Source: Candidatus Scalindua japonica
GTDB taxonomy: Bacteria > Planctomycetota > Brocadiia > Brocadiales > Scalinduaceae
Direction of reading: 5' to 3'
DNA: 64,000 nucleotides
Assembly: GCF_002443295.1 (NCBI RefSeq)
Contig: NZ_BAOS01000004.1
Coordinates: forward strand, 124,001 to 188,000
Each line of letters starts with the position of its first letter. Positions within the stretch are counted from its first letter, which is position 1. Positions 36,762 to 46,548 of this stretch are shown here, one piece after another. A program made the position numbers and the translations under genes. The notes beneath the pieces were generated by a model that saw only the letters and a program-made list of their open reading frames with translations, made no database searches and was not told the origin of the DNA.

Positions 36762-36828
36762 AAAAATTACCTCTTATAAAACAAATAAAAAACTTACTTA
36801 ATAAAATAAAATCGTTAAAAAAAGAAGT

Positions 36829-37593
36829 CTATGCATGCCTTACTGCACCAGACACTATGTCTAAGAATGAATCAGGATCCAGACTCGCCCCACCAACCAG
36901 GGCGCCATCAATTTCAAGTTGACCCAGGAGTTCCTTCGCATTATTAGAATTTACGCTTCCACCATATTGGATTCTAACACTTTGAGCAGTACTATTGTCG
37001 TATTTTTTTCTAATTATATTTCTGATGCATGCGTGTACTTCATTAGCCTGGTCCGGTGTTGCTGTCTTTCCTGTACCAATCGCCCACACAGGCTCATATG
37101 CTATCGTTAATCCTTTAACCTGTTCAGATGTTAAATTTTCCAGACTTCCTGATAACTGGCCATCCACAACCTCATCGGTTTTCCCGGTATCTCTCTCTTT
37201 TTGACTTTCGCCAACACACAGAATTGGACATAAGCCATTTAATAATGCTGACTTAATCTTAGAATTTATTATATGATCTGTTTCTTTAAATATTGTTCTT
37301 CGCTCTGAATGACCGATTATCACATGAGTACAACCAATATCCCTGAGCATTTCCCCTGAAATCTCACCGGTAAACGCACCACTCTTTTCCATACTCATGT
37401 TCTGTGCGCCCACAAACACATTGCTGGATTGCAAGATATCACATATATCCTTAAGATAAACAAACGGAGGAAATATTCCAACATCTACAGTATTAGAATC
37501 CGCCAATCCTTCACAAATAGATTTTGCAAGGTCTCTGGCTTTATTTAGTGTCAAATTCATCTTCCAGTTACCAGCTATAAATTGTTTCTTCAT
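36829..37593 (-). CDS. tpiA: triosephosphate isomerase
   Basis: The 254-residue TIM barrel interconverts glyceraldehyde 3-phosphate and dihydroxyacetone phosphate. The catalytic Lys11 (GNWKMN), His in IIGHSERR and Glu in AYEPVWAIGTG are all present, as is the phosphate loop GGSVN and GGASL. It overlaps the upstream pheA stop by 4 bases. This gives an unusual pheA-tpiA-secG-yicC-gmk order on one strand. Confidence 0.96.
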   Translation of the reverse strand: MKKQFIAGNWKMNLTLNKARDLAKSICEGLADSNTVDVGIFPPFVYLKDICDILQSSNVFVGAQNMSMEKSGAFTGEISGEMLRDIGCTHVIIGHSERRTIFKETDHIINSKIKSALLNGLCPILCVGESQKERDTGKTDEVVDGQLSGSLENLTSEQVKGLTIAYEPVWAIGTGKTATPDQANEVHACIRNIIRKKYDNSTAQSVRIQYGGSVNSNNAKELLGQLEIDGALVGGASLDPDSFLDIVSGAVRHA

Positions 37594-38660
37594 CTTTTTA
37601 CAGAGTCAACGGGAAAAGATCCCATAATTTTCATATCTATACACCTCCTACCAACTTCTTTAAGTGCTCGCTCAACATTCTCGTCATTCGCATGTCCGGC
37701 AAAATCAATAAAAAAACAATAATCCCATGCTTTTTTTCTTGTCGGCAGAGGCTCTATATCCGCAAGATTAATATTATACTTTTTGAATGGTTCCAGTATC
37801 TTAAATAGAGCACCAGACTCGTTTTTAGTATGGCACATAATAGCAGTCTTATCGTTACCTGTTCGCGGAGGAAACTCCCTACTCAACACAAAAAACCTGG
37901 TGATATTATTCGCGTAATCTTCAATATTCCGTCTGAGAATTTTCAAATCATAAAGCCGCGCTACTTCCGAGTGTGCAATTGCTGCTGAGAACTTTTCCTT
38001 TGATGCAATTTTAGCGGCTTCAGTCGTACTTCCTATATCCAGAAGATCAACCTTTTCAAAATTATTTGCCAACCAGAGCTTACACTGAAAAAGAGCCTGA
38101 GGCTTTGAATATATTCTTTTGATTTCACTTTTCTTGCATTTTGCCATCAAATTGTGATGAACAGGCATGATAATTTCAGCACAAATCTTTACATCACACT
38201 CAATAAACATATTGAGAGTCTCCCTGATACCCCCCTCAGTTGTATTTTCAACAGGTACAATACCGTAGTCAGCATGCTCACTTTCAACATCCCTGAACAC
38301 GAAATCGATTCCCTTCGACGGAACATACTCAATCGAAGAACCGAATTTTTCTTTTGCAGCGAAGAAACTGAACGTACCTTCAGGTCCTAAATATGCAACC
38401 TTAACCGGACGCTCCAGCATTATCGAACCTGCCATAAGTTCTCTGTAAATAGCAAAGAGACATTTGTCAGTTAACGGCCCAGAATTTTTAGCAGAAATCT
38501 TCTCAAATACCTGTTTTTCTCTATCCGCCGCGTAAATTTGTGCATTTTTTCGATTTTTAATGGCCCCTATCTCTTTTACAACCATTGCTCTTTTATTAAA
38601 AAGATCAATAATCTTAGAATCTAAGGCGTCAATTTTCCTCCTTAAGCTGGTGAGAGTCAT
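37590..38660 (-). CDS. pheA: bifunctional chorismate mutase / prephenate dehydratase
   Basis: The 356-residue P-protein makes phenylpyruvate from chorismate. The N-terminal AroQ-type mutase occupies residues 1-85 (LRRKIDALDSKIIDLFNKRA). The dehydratase domain follows (AYLGPEGTFSFFAA, VPVENTTEGGI, TRFFVLSRE). A C-terminal ACT domain (GALFKILEPFKKYNINLADIE) should sense phenylalanine. It heads the tpiA cluster. Confidence 0.94.
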   Translation of the reverse strand: MTLTSLRRKIDALDSKIIDLFNKRAMVVKEIGAIKNRKNAQIYAADREKQVFEKISAKNSGPLTDKCLFAIYRELMAGSIMLERPVKVAYLGPEGTFSFFAAKEKFGSSIEYVPSKGIDFVFRDVESEHADYGIVPVENTTEGGIRETLNMFIECDVKICAEIIMPVHHNLMAKCKKSEIKRIYSKPQALFQCKLWLANNFEKVDLLDIGSTTEAAKIASKEKFSAAIAHSEVARLYDLKILRRNIEDYANNITRFFVLSREFPPRTGNDKTAIMCHTKNESGALFKILEPFKKYNINLADIEPLPTRKKAWDYCFFIDFAGHANDENVERALKEVGRRCIDMKIMGSFPVDSVKR

Positions 38661-39203
38661 ATGCTGTTTTCAGTTCTGAGAACTACATAAATATTATAAT
38701 TTCAGTAGGTTATAGAATATTACAGAACTTAAAAATATAACAGAACATGCACATACTGTCAACAAAATAACAATACAGGAATAATACCATTTCTCTTCTT
38801 TTTCTCTTTTTTTTTATTTGTTGACTGTTCTAAAAAACCAGATAAAATAAGACGATAGTAAGACCTATGAAATCTTTTAACTTGTTGCATTTAAATATCT
38901 TTCATCAAATAAACAGATCAAGTGTATAAATCGATATCCCGATGCATCTCACCAACAATAACAAGTTGTCTGTTTTGGTCTAACTATTTGCCTGCATCAT
39001 TTAAATCATAGTTTTGTACATATTTGTATTTGTCATAGCTAAATCAATAAATTCAGATTTTATATTCCGTTGTGTTGTATTAACCTATATATGTTATGTT
39101 TTATAAGTATTCAGTATGTACCTCGTATTATTTTAAATTTATTCAGATATTATAATCTACTAATTTTTACTTATTAAAAGGATGTTTTTCAGGTGCTAAA
39201 GAT
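38661..39203. other. divergent promoter region
   Basis: The 543 bases between minus-strand pheA and the plus-strand NYN gene are AT-rich, with several T runs. They must hold promoters for both directions. I find no convincing gene, operator or RNA. Confidence 0.4.
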
Positions 39204-39737
39204 ATGGCTAATGAACCGGTTACAATGTTTAAACAGAGGATGGGGATTTTTGTGGACGTGCAGAACATGTTTTATTCAGCAAAAGCACTACACCAATCAA
39301 AAATTGACTATAGTAAATTATTACAGGAAGTTGTGGAAAATAGAGAATTAATCAGAGCTGTTGCTTATGCAGTACACAAACCTGATGTTGATCAGTCCGG
39401 CTTTACTGATGCCCTTAAAAGATTAGGCTATGAAATAAAAACAAAAGAATTACGTCTAAGGCCGGATGGGACAGCCAAGGGTGATTGGGACATGGGAATA
39501 GCCATAGATACTATTGCAATAGCTCCAAAACTTGATACAATAGTGCTCGTTTCAGGGGACGGTGATTTTGTTCCTCTTGTGGAGATGTTAAAAGCTCATG
39601 GCTGTCGAGTAGAAGTTGTATCATTTCGTAAAAGCACTGCCGTCGAGTTGGTCGAAGCATCTACCAAATACACGGCTATTGAAGAATCTATGTTATTTAA
39701 GGAAAAAAAGTTCGTTAAAAATGACACAAACAGTTGA
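39204..39737 (+). CDS. NYN-domain (LabA/DUF88-like) nuclease-like protein
   Basis: The 177-residue protein has the NYN fold, a PIN-like RNase relative. The acidic residues of the presumed metal site are visible: Asp18 in FVDVQN, the Asp pair in DWDMGIAIDTI and SGDGDFVPL. Family members are thought to cleave RNA. Its last 17 bases overlap the start of rnc, so the two ribonuclease-type genes are translated from one transcript. Confidence 0.85.
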   Translation: MANEPVTMFKQRMGIFVDVQNMFYSAKALHQSKIDYSKLLQEVVENRELIRAVAYAVHKPDVDQSGFTDALKRLGYEIKTKELRLRPDGTAKGDWDMGIAIDTIAIAPKLDTIVLVSGDGDFVPLVEMLKAHGCRVEVVSFRKSTAVELVEASTKYTAIEESMLFKEKKFVKNDTNS

Positions 39738-40440
39738 TAATAAAGAATTGGAAGAAAAACTTAGGGCATGTCAGAAGAAACTTGCTTATTCTTTCGATAA
39801 CGTTAAACTGCTTGAGAATGCGCTGACGCATACATCTTTTAAAACGGCTTATAATCCTAGTAATGAAAGGTTGGAATTTCTTGGTGATGCTATTCTGGGA
39901 ATGGTAATCTCTGAATATTTATTTAAAAAATTCCCTGATTATTCTGAAGGCAAATTAACAAAAATTAAATCAGTTGTAGTAAGCCGCGCAACATTGGCCA
40001 AAATTGGGGCGGAGATGGGCTTGAAACAATTCATCTCTGTAGGAAAAGGATTGATGACAAGTCGTTCATTTCCAAAATCGCTTATAGCAAATGTATTTGA
40101 AGCGATCATAGCTGCGATTTATTTTGATAGTGGATTAAGAGCTGCTTATGATTTCACCCTCAGATGCCTGAAGAATGAAATCGATATTGTATGTAACAAC
40201 AAGCACGACAAGAATTATAAATCTATGCTTCAGCACTTTTGTCAAAGACAGCAGGGGCATATTCCCAGATACAAGATAATTAAGCAGAGCGGCCCTGATC
40301 ACGATAAGACTTTTGAAGTAGTAACCTTAATTCACAATGTAGAACATTGTACCGGATTAGGAAATAATAAAAAGGAAGCAGAGCAAATTGCAGCGAGAAA
40401 AACATTAGAATTACTTGAAGTAAACACTGATAACATTTAA
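39721..40440 (+). CDS. rnc: ribonuclease III
   Basis: I choose the ATG at 39721 (239 residues), preceded by an AAGGA site, over an upstream ATG at 39616 inside the NYN gene. The enzyme cuts double-stranded RNA in rRNA maturation. The signature NERLEFLGDAILGMVIS and the acidic site residues are intact. A C-terminal dsRNA-binding domain (KSMLQHFCQRQQG to KEAEQIAARKTLELL) follows. The length matches typical RNase III. Confidence 0.93.
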   Translation: MTQTVDNKELEEKLRACQKKLAYSFDNVKLLENALTHTSFKTAYNPSNERLEFLGDAILGMVISEYLFKKFPDYSEGKLTKIKSVVVSRATLAKIGAEMGLKQFISVGKGLMTSRSFPKSLIANVFEAIIAAIYFDSGLRAAYDFTLRCLKNEIDIVCNNKHDKNYKSMLQHFCQRQQGHIPRYKIIKQSGPDHDKTFEVVTLIHNVEHCTGLGNNKKEAEQIAARKTLELLEVNTDNI

Positions 40441-40449
40441 GGAAAAAAC

Positions 40450-40719
40450 ATGGTAAAACGAATAAACAAAAAGAAAATAGTTAGTATATGCCCTTCAAGG
40501 GTGTCAAGGTCAGTATGCCCGAGCATAAAAAAGACAAGACGTATAAGGCAAGATTTGTTCAGGCTGCAGAGAGACCCTTCTATCACTGAAAAAACAATCG
40601 ATAAGATGCGGCTGAAACTTAAGCAGAAGAAAAATCAGGGAATTGCCGTTGATTGCGAAGGTTGCAAATACAATGTTGTACAAGGGGAAGCCGTGCCTGT
40701 ATCTGCAGCAACTGCATAA
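40450..40719 (+). CDS. small basic protein with cysteine motif
   Basis: The 89-residue protein is strongly basic (KKKIV, KKTRRIRQD, KLKQKKNQG) with a CEGCKYNVVQ cysteine pair near the C-terminus. I do not recognise a family. It lies 9 bases after rnc with an AAGGAA site. The basic nature and neighbours suggest RNA binding, which is only inference. Confidence 0.55.
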   Translation: MVKRINKKKIVSICPSRVSRSVCPSIKKTRRIRQDLFRLQRDPSITEKTIDKMRLKLKQKKNQGIAVDCEGCKYNVVQGEAVPVSAATA

Positions 40720-40740
40720 CGCGGTACAACCATAACCTGA

Positions 40741-40802
40741 AGTGTCTAAAGCTGTAAGAAGTGACTTGATTAAAACCGTTTTTCTTTACAACTTTAGACA
40801 CT
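40741..40802. terminator. bidirectional terminator between convergent genes
   Basis: AGTGTCTAAAG (40741-40751) pairs with CTTTAGACACT (40792-40802), with an inner GTAAGAA/TTCTTTAC pairing. It occupies the whole gap between the plus-strand basic-protein gene and the convergent minus-strand gene ending at 40805. Confidence 0.7.
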
Positions 40803-40804
40803 TT

Positions 40805-41284
40805 CTAATTTACAAGCTTACCTATTTCATCTGTAACTGCCAATACCTCTTCTCTACTTAACTGAGGCTTAATAACCTCTGTGTTGTTACCTTCTCTAAT
40901 ATTATGCAACACCTGATATTCCTGATCATCCGATTTGTGTGTTGACACCAACTTAAGTACTTTTTTCCTCAATAAATACAAAGAGATTACATACCTGAAA
41001 TTCACTCTTGACAGATCTTTTTCATTCTCAAGCTTATTAAACAGATCGTAAAAAACATCTATTTTCGCGTATCTCTCAACCTTTTCAGGCTTTTTCGGTA
41101 TCTTAGTCTTCCAGTATGAAAAAATATTCTCATCATCTTTTTTGTTCCAACACTCAACACAAAAATCTTTTCTTATAAATGCATTATTTTCATCATAGAG
41201 AGCGGAAAGATAAACCTCTTCTTCCGGGAATTCCTTTACACAAAGGTGACAGGCATGAGAACCTTTATTTATACTCCATTCCAT
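40805..41284 (-). CDS. zinc-finger-like hypothetical protein
   Basis: The 159-residue protein has two cysteine pairs (CHLC near residue 12 and CVEC near 42) that could hold zinc. A charged, helical C-terminal part follows, with NFRYVISLYLLRKKVLKL. No named family is recognised. It has an AAGGAA-type ribosome site. It lies between the convergent terminator and the L,D-transpeptidase gene. Confidence 0.6.
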   Translation of the reverse strand: MEWSINKGSHACHLCVKEFPEEEVYLSALYDENNAFIRKDFCVECWNKKDDENIFSYWKTKIPKKPEKVERYAKIDVFYDLFNKLENEKDLSRVNFRYVISLYLLRKKVLKLVSTHKSDDQEYQVLHNIREGNNTEVIKPQLSREEVLAVTDEIGKLVN

Positions 41285-41387
41285 CTTGGTATTCCTTTCT
41301 TACAATCACTTTCATAGTAAATGTGCACTACAGACAGAATAATATGAATATTGATTTGAACATCAAATTAAAAAACAATTTGAGCAC

Positions 41388-42392
41388 TTACTCTTGCAGA
41401 ACTACACGTGTCTTTGCCTTAACAAAATCAAATAGCTCCTCAACATCTTCGTTCTTCATACGTATACAGCCATTAGACATGTTTTTGCCAATTGAGTCGG
41501 GATCGATTGTACCGTGTATACCGTATCCATAAAGATCATCTTTGTCCTCAAACCCGATCCAGCGCGTACCTAATAAATTTTTTGGATGACCAAATTTATA
41601 TACTCCATCCGGAGAATACCATGTTGGATTAATTAATTTATTATCAACAACAAACGTCCCTACCGGGGTTTTATCAGACTTGCCTATCCCGATGGGGTAT
41701 TGTTTTATAAAATGGCCATTAAGCAAGATTGTTAAAGTATAATCGCTTTTGTCGACCAGAAGTGACAATTCCCCTGTCAAGATTTTCAATCGTTCACCAA
41801 TCTTAATGAGAGTCCTGGACTTATTGTTTACACGCATAATAAATTCGTAACTGGTATTATATTTTTTTGCTATTTTAACCAGGGAATCACCCGGTTTAAC
41901 TTCATAAAAATGAGCATCAGGACTTGGAGTCCTGGAGAATACAAGTATATTATTTAACTCATCAAGCTGTTTTTTTATCTCAGATCTTTTTTCCAGATCC
42001 AACTCCTTGAAATAGAGATCTGACAGAGCATTTCTTGCTTCAAATTTTTTACCGTTATTTATATACTCTGAGATTAATTTATAAGAATGTCCGTTATTAT
42101 CTTCCTTCTGCTTCACGATATCATTTGTCTTCTTTCCGTCAACACTCTTTTGCGCATTATCTTTACCATTCCCTGCGTCCGCTTCATCAATTGTAAATAA
42201 AATATCAGTGTTGCTGATATGACCATCTTCCTCATCTGTGCTCTCAGGCTTGAGAAAAGGATTTGATGATACTTTTCGTACAGTTTTTATTGTCCTATCG
42301 TTACCAAACGCGTATTCTATAGTAACAAAATATTCTTGAATTAAGAGAAAACACGCCAGGCTGATTATGACTCTGTATATTAAATATGCCAT
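41388..42392 (-). CDS. L,D-transpeptidase with LysM domain
   Basis: The 334-residue protein has an N-terminal membrane or signal segment, a low-complexity linker, a LysM peptidoglycan-binding module (YEVKPGDSLVKIAKKYNTSYEFIMRVN) and a YkuD catalytic domain. The active motif is GIHGT ... SNGCIRM with Cys309 as nucleophile. It would form 3-3 crosslinks or attach proteins to peptidoglycan in the periplasm. In planctomycetes this supports a real peptidoglycan wall. Confidence 0.92.
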   Translation of the reverse strand: MAYLIYRVIISLACFLLIQEYFVTIEYAFGNDRTIKTVRKVSSNPFLKPESTDEEDGHISNTDILFTIDEADAGNGKDNAQKSVDGKKTNDIVKQKEDNNGHSYKLISEYINNGKKFEARNALSDLYFKELDLEKRSEIKKQLDELNNILVFSRTPSPDAHFYEVKPGDSLVKIAKKYNTSYEFIMRVNNKSRTLIKIGERLKILTGELSLLVDKSDYTLTILLNGHFIKQYPIGIGKSDKTPVGTFVVDNKLINPTWYSPDGVYKFGHPKNLLGTRWIGFEDKDDLYGYGIHGTIDPDSIGKNMSNGCIRMKNEDVEELFDFVKAKTRVVLQE

Positions 42393-42528
42393 TTAAAAAC
42401 CTCTATAATATTTGTTGATTCTTCTGTAAGGTAAAATTGAATGAATTGCATTTTAACAATGAACAATAATTCTCTGCTCAAAGTCAAACAGGAGAGACAG
42501 GTATAAAATATTTTATTGGGTGATGAAT

Positions 42529-43188
42529 TCAGCTTTGAATTATACGAACATATACATTTTTTGCAATATCATTATCCAATGCTAATTGAGTCTCTCCATA
42601 TTGCAATATCATGCTGGGGAATTTCTGATGAATTGTAAGTTCAAGCCCTGGAATTACTCCTATACCCGTAAGCCTATCAAGGCTCGCATGCGACTTAGTT
42701 GAAATGTAAACGACTTTTACTTTTTTGCCGGCTTTTATTAAAGACAACGGACTAATTACAGGCTCCAGGTTTTTTTTAGCGCTTAAGCAGCATTCACCCT
42801 GTGGTATCTTGTTTCCGTGCGGACATACTTCCGGATGGCCAAGTAAAGTACAGATACTCGCAACAATCTCTTCATTTACAAAATGTTCAAACTGACAGGC
42901 GCCACGTTCAAATTCTTCACCTCTCATCTCCAGAACATCATTTAACAACCTTTCAGCAATTCGATGACGCCTTATAATCATTTCAGCCCTCTTTTTGCCG
43001 GCTTTAGTAAATGCAATCTCTCTATCACTAAGATTAATTAACTGCTTTTCTACCATTTCAGTTATATAGGTGTTGGCAATGTCCTCACCAAATTTGTCAC
43101 CAATACACGAACTTACTGCCTTACCATCATTCTCTTCAAGGATCCAGATATACTCAAGCATCTCTTCGATCTGTGTTTCATCAGCCAT
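42529..43188 (-). CDS. DtxR-type metal regulator with FeoA-like domain (copy 1)
   Basis: The 219-residue protein has an N-terminal winged helix (about 1-70), a DtxR dimer and metal-binding domain (HRLAERLLNDVL, then CQFEH) and a C-terminal FeoA/SH3-like domain (about 145-219). The motif CPHGNKIPQGECC adds three Cys. It should repress iron uptake genes when ferrous iron is bound. It lies on the same strand as feoB, 120 bases downstream of the feoB stop. A second copy lies at 47074. Confidence 0.88.
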   Translation of the reverse strand: MADETQIEEMLEYIWILEENDGKAVSSCIGDKFGEDIANTYITEMVEKQLINLSDREIAFTKAGKKRAEMIIRRHRIAERLLNDVLEMRGEEFERGACQFEHFVNEEIVASICTLLGHPEVCPHGNKIPQGECCLSAKKNLEPVISPLSLIKAGKKVKVVYISTKSHASLDRLTGIGVIPGLELTIHQKFPSMILQYGETQLALDNDIAKNVYVRIIQS

Positions 43189-43308
43189 TAAATTCTTACT
43201 CCTAAAAAATGTCTATTGTGGCTGCCGGACTTGGCCCCGCTCAACCATGTGACTCGAACAGTTCATTCAGACTGAGAAATGGACCAAACATTCTTTTTAA
43301 ACGATAAC

Positions 43309-45597
43309 TTAAATTGACAATAACTGTAATGCATACCTGACAATGCCACCAACCAGGAAAGAAAATGGTAAAATGAATGCCAGCATAAGAAATGCGGTTT
43401 TAGAGCCTCTCTCTTTTATCATAACAAAGAAATTTGCAAGACAAGGAACAAAAAGCGTAACTACTACCAGCGAAACAATAAGCTGATTCGGATCTATTTC
43501 CAGACTACCGGCATCCTTCTCCAACGCCTTGAAAATACTTACGACAGCATAGTCTCTTCGCAGGAAACCCAATATGAAACCCTGCGTCGTCTCTACCGGC
43601 AAACCCAGAAAATGTTTAACAACTGGTTCAGCCGCCCTCTGAATATATGTCAAAATACCTAGTTTTGTGATTATAAACAATATGAAAGTACCCAGCACAA
43701 ACAGTGGGACCGCTTCCCTTAGAAACCATTTAGTCCTGTAATATGTCTTCATCAAGATATTACCTATCTTCGGCCTTCTGAATGGAGGCATCTCCATAAG
43801 AAAGTCCGAACTGCTACCTTTAATGATTTTCGATGAAAGGTAACCAACAAGCAACATTTGAGAGAATATTACGAAAAAATAAATTGCTAAGTGTGTTCCG
43901 GACACACTGCCTAGAATCCCGGCAATAACCCCAAGTTGTGCAGAACACGGCACTGCCAGGGCAAGCAATAGTGTAGAAATCACCCGTTCCTTCTTTGTGT
44001 CCAGTATACGTGTAGTCATTGTCGCCATTGTATCACAGCCAAGTCCCAGGACCATCGGTAAAACCGCCTTACCATTTAATCCAATAATCTTAAAAAAACG
44101 ATTAAGCATTACTGCCAATCGCGGAAGATATCCGCTATCTTCCATTAAACCGAAGCTTATGAAAAAGAAGCCAACAATTGGTAATATTATAGCGATCGAG
44201 TAAGTCACACCTACCTGTATTAGACCCGCCTCTTCTCCCATAAACAATTCAAAGAAGAAATTATCTGTACTCATGAACTTCTGACAAAATAGTCCGATAT
44301 AATAATTTATTCCCTGAAAATTGACATGAGTAAATACATATTCTATATTTGTAAAAGGAATGAATGCCTTAAAGTCAAACCCTCCCGATTTCTCTATAGA
44401 CGAGCCAAAAATTTTGCTCTCAACAAAATCAACACAGTCACCAGCTCCAAACTGTCCCACAATTTTATAAATACACCATAAAACCACTAATAACATTGGC
44501 CAGGCCAGAACAGGGTGCATAGTTAAAGTTCCTAAAATGTTGGTAACCTTACGACCGGAACCATACTCTCTCGAGAACAGGTAATATGAATAAATTCCAA
44601 CAGATACACAACCACCTGCCAATCTCAATATCCATGCCACCTGTCCACTCGTATCCATATGGCCTGCAAACATAAACATCAGCAGATCTATTACCTTGTA
44701 TCCAACAAAAAAAGTGAACAGCGGCATAAAGAATAAGAAAAACGAGTTTCGTAATACCGCACCAGCTTTTTCTTCATGTTCTCTATAACTCACTATCCCC
44801 TTCAATAACTTACCTACATAATCACTGCGTTTCTTGGCAATCACATAACTTAATGGATGACCATACTCTTTTTGTACACCATCCCTGATACTGTGGATCT
44901 GTCCAAGAGTTTGTTCATCAATTTCCAGAGTTTCCTCCAAATCTTCATCGTAAGACAACAACATTACAGCCAGTGCCCTTTTCCTCACTGTGGTATTCTC
45001 CGGCAGTAAAGTCTCAATCTCTTTTATACCTTCTTCTATTACTCTGCCATAGTCTATGCTGATTTTAGGTATTTTCACTGAATTAATTGAGTTTCTCAGC
45101 GCCCCTATCCCATATTTCTGAGTAGCAATTGTTTTCGTTAGTGTCACTCCAAGTATCTTCTGTAACTTATCAGAATCTATTGACATCCCCCTGTCCAATG
45201 TCTCGTCCCACATGTTTAAACCAATCGAAACGGGTAATCCCATCTCAGCAAGTTGAGTTGTAATTAACAACCCTCTATGAATATTTTTAGAATCAATTAT
45301 CTGGATGACCCTCTTTTCTTCATCTCTTAGAAGTATGTCACGAGCCACCCTCTCATCTTCCGAATGTGAGATCAGGCTGTTCGACCCCGGCGTATCAACA
45401 ACCTCTATAGTATCGTTAGAACCGGAATACATACCTCTGGTAACTTCAACCGTTGTTCCCGGATAATTTGACACGGTAACATATTTACCGGTAAACAAAC
45501 CAAATAATACACTTTTACCAACATTTGGATTGCCAACCAGTGCAATTCTATAGTCTAATACTTTAGGATCTATTTCTTTAGATTTTACTTCATGCAT
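43309..45597 (-). CDS. feoB: ferrous iron transporter FeoB
   Basis: I place the start at the ATG at 45597 (762 residues), which has an AAAGG site, not at 45681. The N-terminal G domain has G1 GNPNVGKS (residues 22-29), YPGTTVE, DTPG and the G4-type NMWDE. The membrane part has two Gate motifs and the GLGCDTMA stretch. It imports Fe2+ across the inner membrane. There is no separate feoA in view; instead, the two flanking regulators carry FeoA-like tails. Confidence 0.94.
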   Translation of the reverse strand: MHEVKSKEIDPKVLDYRIALVGNPNVGKSVLFGLFTGKYVTVSNYPGTTVEVTRGMYSGSNDTIEVVDTPGSNSLISHSEDERVARDILLRDEEKRVIQIIDSKNIHRGLLITTQLAEMGLPVSIGLNMWDETLDRGMSIDSDKLQKILGVTLTKTIATQKYGIGALRNSINSVKIPKISIDYGRVIEEGIKEIETLLPENTTVRKRALAVMLLSYDEDLEETLEIDEQTLGQIHSIRDGVQKEYGHPLSYVIAKKRSDYVGKLLKGIVSYREHEEKAGAVLRNSFFLFFMPLFTFFVGYKVIDLLMFMFAGHMDTSGQVAWILRLAGGCVSVGIYSYYLFSREYGSGRKVTNILGTLTMHPVLAWPMLLVVLWCIYKIVGQFGAGDCVDFVESKIFGSSIEKSGGFDFKAFIPFTNIEYVFTHVNFQGINYYIGLFCQKFMSTDNFFFELFMGEEAGLIQVGVTYSIAIILPIVGFFFISFGLMEDSGYLPRLAVMLNRFFKIIGLNGKAVLPMVLGLGCDTMATMTTRILDTKKERVISTLLLALAVPCSAQLGVIAGILGSVSGTHLAIYFFVIFSQMLLVGYLSSKIIKGSSSDFLMEMPPFRRPKIGNILMKTYYRTKWFLREAVPLFVLGTFILFIITKLGILTYIQRAAEPVVKHFLGLPVETTQGFILGFLRRDYAVVSIFKALEKDAGSLEIDPNQLIVSLVVVTLFVPCLANFFVMIKERGSKTAFLMLAFILPFSFLVGGIVRYALQLLSI

Positions 45598-45937
45598 TAC
45601 TACTACCTTTATATAAGTATCGTTTTTTCTAAATAGTATATAACAGAAACCGTAAATACCTATAATGAGACTCAGTTTCAATTAAATAATATAAATAAAT
45701 GGCTCTAAAGTCAAATTATTTAATTCAGACAACATTACAAATGTCTGTCGCTTCTAATTAGAATTGGCTGATTTTAAAGAAGCTTAGAGCTTTATTGTAC
45801 AAATTATAGTATAAATAAATTAACAAGACAGATTAAATCCATATGCTATATGGTAAAAAAATCCACCGGTTTGAACAGCCTGTGGATATCCCGATCGTAA
45901 AAAAAGAAAAGACCATACAGGAATATAAAGCCATACC
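45598..45937. promoter_or_regulatory. feoB upstream region with palindromes
   Basis: These 340 bases upstream of feoB contain two palindromes near 45726-45763: CAGACA/TGTCTG at 45726-45731 and 45742-45747 (with an inner ACATT/AATGT), and a perfect 12-base palindrome TTCTAATTAGAA at 45752-45763. They could be operators for the DtxR-type proteins. I do not see a classical Fur or DtxR consensus, so this is only a candidate. Confidence 0.45.
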
Positions 45938-46414
45938 TTAACTGCCAACATATTTCGCAATTAATTTTCCAAGAAAGTGAGTAAGAGCTACGACTACGAT
46001 TGTTATGGTTATGTGCTCTGAAATAACCTTCCAGGGTTTAGCACCCTGAGATTTTGCAAGGTAATAGCTTAAGATTGTTAATAAAGAGATACCACAGATC
46101 AGGTTAATGTTAATGGCAATAGGTAAATCAAATAGTAGTACAGGAATAACAAATGTAATGGCGTACAGTTTTGACAGAAAAGTTGCTATTGTGGCAGCCC
46201 AGACCTGCACCGTTGTACGTGTGTGGTCCGCCTCTTCAGAAATATGTATTCCAAGCGCGTCTGAGAGCGAATCGGCAATTGCAATTGTCAGAATACCACC
46301 AATTACAACGGCTCGTGAATGTGTACCAGAATACAGACCTATCATCAAACCCAATGTTGTGATGGTTCCTGATGTGAGTCCGAAGGTCACACCTGTTTTC
46401 AATGATTCTTTCAT
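45938..46414 (-). CDS. VIT1/CCC1-like iron/manganese transporter
   Basis: The 158-residue membrane protein has about five hydrophobic segments. The VIT/CCC1-type motifs are visible: GLTSGTITTLGLMIGLYSGT, then IADSLSDALGIHISEEADH with the acidic metal-path residues. Such proteins move Fe2+ or Mn2+ out of the cytoplasm or into stores. The protein is short, as single-domain members are. Its position beside feoB and two DtxR-type genes supports iron handling. Confidence 0.8.
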   Translation of the reverse strand: MKESLKTGVTFGLTSGTITTLGLMIGLYSGTHSRAVVIGGILTIAIADSLSDALGIHISEEADHTRTTVQVWAATIATFLSKLYAITFVIPVLLFDLPIAININLICGISLLTILSYYLAKSQGAKPWKVISEHITITIVVVALTHFLGKLIAKYVGS

Positions 46415-46548
46415 TTTGTTCGTTTCATTTCTCTGTATAATTCTATTTAACGATCCTAATTGTCAAGGTTGTCCGGTAATAAGTTGCATTAGTTAATTTA
46501 ACTTTCAAAGCATATTGTCGGTATCTGCTACCTCGATAAAAATTTTAT

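Noticed and set aside
43240-43275. Sequence resembling a tRNA T arm (GACTCGAAC)
   Set aside because: No matching stem or acceptor sequence surrounds it.
45598-45681. Longer FeoB start at 45681
   Set aside because: The extra 28 residues are hydrophobic and unconserved, and the ATG at 45597 has a ribosome site right before the G domain.
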